7,060 bases of DNA from an uncultured Spongiibacteraceae bacterium (lineage in GTDB: Bacteria; Pseudomonadota; Gammaproteobacteria; Pseudomonadales; Dasaniaceae). The stretch covers positions 1 to 7,060 of the forward strand of contig CALBVI010000264.1 of the NCBI GenBank assembly GCA_937969395.1, in the 5' to 3' direction. A model generated the notes under the pieces. That model did not search any database. It was not told where the DNA came from and was given only the letters and a program-made list of their open reading frames with translations. This document shows, piece after piece, positions 5,774 to 7,060 of this stretch. How positions within the stretch are numbered: the stretch's first letter is position 1; each line of letters opens with the position of its first letter. Position numbers and translations under genes: made by a program.

Positions 5774-6211
5774 CTAAACTTGTTTATCCGCACACAAGAT
5801 TGAGGCAGAGGCAGCTAGTTTGCCATCGACATGCGCCGTGCAATCAAACTTCCATAATCCTCGGCGATCTGAAACGTATTCTACGTTTAACATTAATTGA
5901 TCGCCAGGGACCACTTGTTTTTTGAACCGAACTTTATCAGCACCGGCAAATAAATAAATTGATCCATCAGCAGGCTTTTTACCCTGCGTTTTAAAACCCA
6001 AAATACCAGCAGCTTGCGCCATGGCTTCAACAATTAAGACCCCAGGCATAACGGGCATATCAGGAAAATGGCCTTGAAAAAACTCTTCATTAATAGTGAC
6101 ATTTTTATAGGCCTGCAAGGACTCTTTGGCCTTCCATTCAACAACTCTATCAACTAATAAAAACGGATAACGATGAGGTAGGTACTCACGAATCTCTTTA
6201 ACGTCCATCAT
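5774..6211 (-). CDS. fabZ: 3-hydroxyacyl-ACP dehydratase FabZ
   Basis: FabZ removes water from 3-hydroxyacyl-ACP to form trans-2-enoyl-ACP in fatty-acid elongation in the cytosol. It competes with LpxA and LpxD for the same substrate pool, which explains its place between them. The 145-residue hot-dog-fold protein has [13 protein letters not shown] (11-23), [14 protein letters not shown] (44-57) with catalytic His48, VEAMAQAAG (61-69) with catalytic Glu62, [19 protein letters not shown] (88-106) and a C-terminal strand ending CADKQV. Length is normal. Two adjacent ATGs exist (6211 and 6208). AGGA (6226-6223) is 11 nt from the first and 14 nt from the second, so the first is preferred. It is separated from lpxD by 68 bp and from lpxA by 69 bp. 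FabA is excluded by length and motif pattern. Confidence 0.97.
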   Translation of the reverse strand: MMDVKEIREYLPHRYPFLLVDRVVEWKAKESLQAYKNVTINEEFFQGHFPDMPVMPGVLIVEAMAQAAGILGFKTQGKKPADGSIYLFAGADKVRFKKQVVPGDQLMLNVEYVSDRRGLWKFDCTAHVDGKLAASASILCADKQV

Positions 6212-6258
6212 ATAAAAGCAAATCCTAATCGATCATGAGTTGAATAAAGCTAGCTATA

Positions 6259-6275
6259 AATTACTGCAATTACTG
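6259..6275. repeat. Tandem 8-bp direct repeat after the lpxD stop
   Basis: AATTACTG occurs at 6259-6266 and again at 6268-6275, separated by one C. It sits in the 68-bp gap between lpxD and fabZ, immediately after the lpxD stop. A related ATTACTG lies in the lpxA leader at 5716-5722. No function is known to me, and the arrangement could be a protein-binding site or chance in AT-rich spacer DNA. Confidence 0.35.
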
Positions 6276-6279
6276 TTTG

Positions 6280-7060
6280 TTATTCTTTTAGTTTTTTTTC
6301 TAATTCAACTAATCGCTTATACATATTATCAAGCTGAGAAGCACGAACAGCGTTTCTTCTCCAACTTTTAGATTCTTGCAAAACAAGAGAACCCGATGAA
6401 TATGAGCCAGCTTTAGTAATAGACTTAGTGACAATCGTACCACCGGTTATATGCGTGCCTTCAGCAATAGTAATATGACCATTGATGATAACGCAGCCCG
6501 CGATCGTACAATTACTGCCAATTTCAGTACTGCCAGCAATACCCGTACAACCCGCTATAGCCGTATTGTCACCAATAACAACGTTGTGAGCGATTTGTAC
6601 GAGGTTATCAATAATGACACCATTACCAATAACCGTGTTATCTAATGCACCGCGATCAATAACTGTATTAGCGCCAATCTCGGCATCATTACCAACGACA
6701 ACGCCACCTAGCTGGTGAATTTTAATCCAACCTTTGCCCTGCTCTCTCTGCTCTTTTGGCGCTGGAGCAAAACCAAAGCCATCGCTACCTAAAACACAGC
6801 CACTGTGCAGAATAACACGATCAGCAATGCTAACCTCATGGCAAACAGTAACATTTGCATGCAGTAAGCAATCATTTCCCAACTGACTGTTATTGCCAAT
6901 AACCGAGCCCGCACCGATAGAGGTATTATCACCAACAACAACATGATCGCCAATAACAACATTGGCCGCGACAGAGACATCAGAACCCAATACCGCACTA
7001 GGACTTATTACTGCTGAATCGGCAATGCCCGTCTGTTGAGATCTTCCAGCATTGAAAAGA
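6280..7060 (-). CDS. lpxD: UDP-3-O-acyl-glucosamine N-acyltransferase, C-terminal 259 residues
   Basis: LpxD transfers a 3-hydroxyacyl chain from ACP to the 2-amino group of UDP-3-O-acyl-glucosamine, the third step of lipid A synthesis. The frame is open to the window edge (last full codon 7059-7057). Upstream of the apparent start near 6990 it continues with a stretch including [20 protein letters not shown], so the TTG at 6990 is internal. About 80-100 N-terminal residues, the uridine-binding domain, lie outside. Visible are hexapeptide repeats of the left-handed beta-helix, [36 protein letters not shown], and QIAHNVVIG with the catalytic His (codon 6588-6586, E. coli His239). YSSG and a helical tail rich in Lys and Glu ([12 protein letters not shown]) follow. 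It heads the visible cluster and fabZ follows after 68 bp. The position of the E. coli Met290 chain ruler appears to be Ile here. Confidence 0.96.
   Translation of the reverse strand, partial: LFNAGRSQQTGIADSAVISPSAVLGSDVSVAANVVIGDHVVVGDNTSIGAGSVIGNNSQLGNDCLLHANVTVCHEVSIADRVILHSGCVLGSDGFGFAPAPKEQREQGKGWIKIHQLGGVVVGNDAEIGANTVIDRGALDNTVIGNGVIIDNLVQIAHNVVIGDNTAIAGCTGIAGSTEIGSNCTIAGCVIINGHITIAEGTHITGGTIVTKSITKAGSYSSGSLVLQESKSWRRNAVRASQLDNMYKRLVELEKKLKE

Noticed and set aside
6988..6990. TTG as the start of a short LpxD
   Set aside because: The reading frame continues upstream with hexapeptide-repeat residues to the window edge, so this codon is an internal Leu.

Overview
The window reads as chromosomal core DNA of a gammaproteobacterium. 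The LpxA, HexR and FabZ proteins resemble Pseudomonas-type versions more than enteric ones, and the DNA is moderately AT-rich by eye, so a marine relative of the Pseudomonadales/Cellvibrionales is a reasonable guess. No species can be named. I see no mobile element, CRISPR array, tRNA or rRNA.

Left part (1-2299), a central-carbon control module. A leftward gap-pyk pair (glyceraldehyde-3-phosphate dehydrogenase, then pyruvate kinase cut by the window edge) is joined by an ATGA stop/start overlap. It is divergent from hexR, the RpiR-family regulator that senses the Entner-Doudoroff intermediate KDPG. The 250 bp between them holds a near-perfect HexR operator (14 of 15 positions), a plausible leftward promoter for gap and a weaker rightward one for hexR. 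Operator, regulator and targets therefore sit together.

Middle (2300-3043). A leader region with a strong hairpin and an out-of-frame 40-codon ORF precedes a rightward AMMECR1-domain gene. Its signature motif is altered, and no Memo or radical-SAM partner gene is visible. It converges on rnhB.

Right part (3062-7060), the leftward lipid A/fatty-acid cluster lpxD (5'-truncated by the window edge), fabZ, lpxA, lpxB, rnhB, in the order common in gammaproteobacteria. LpxA adds the first 3-hydroxyacyl chain to UDP-GlcNAc, LpxD adds the N-linked one, LpxB condenses the disaccharide, FabZ dehydrates the same 3-hydroxyacyl-ACP pool for fatty-acid elongation, and RNase HII ends the run. dnaE, which often follows rnhB, is absent here. 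Details worth attention are a TTG start and a Shine-Dalgarno-bearing palindrome at lpxA, a methionine at the LpxA acyl-chain ruler position that predicts C10 selectivity, and an A8 slippery run at the lpxB/rnhB junction that is open in the -1 frame.

I found no convincing new system. The window is mainly housekeeping genes with several regulatory and residue-level oddities.
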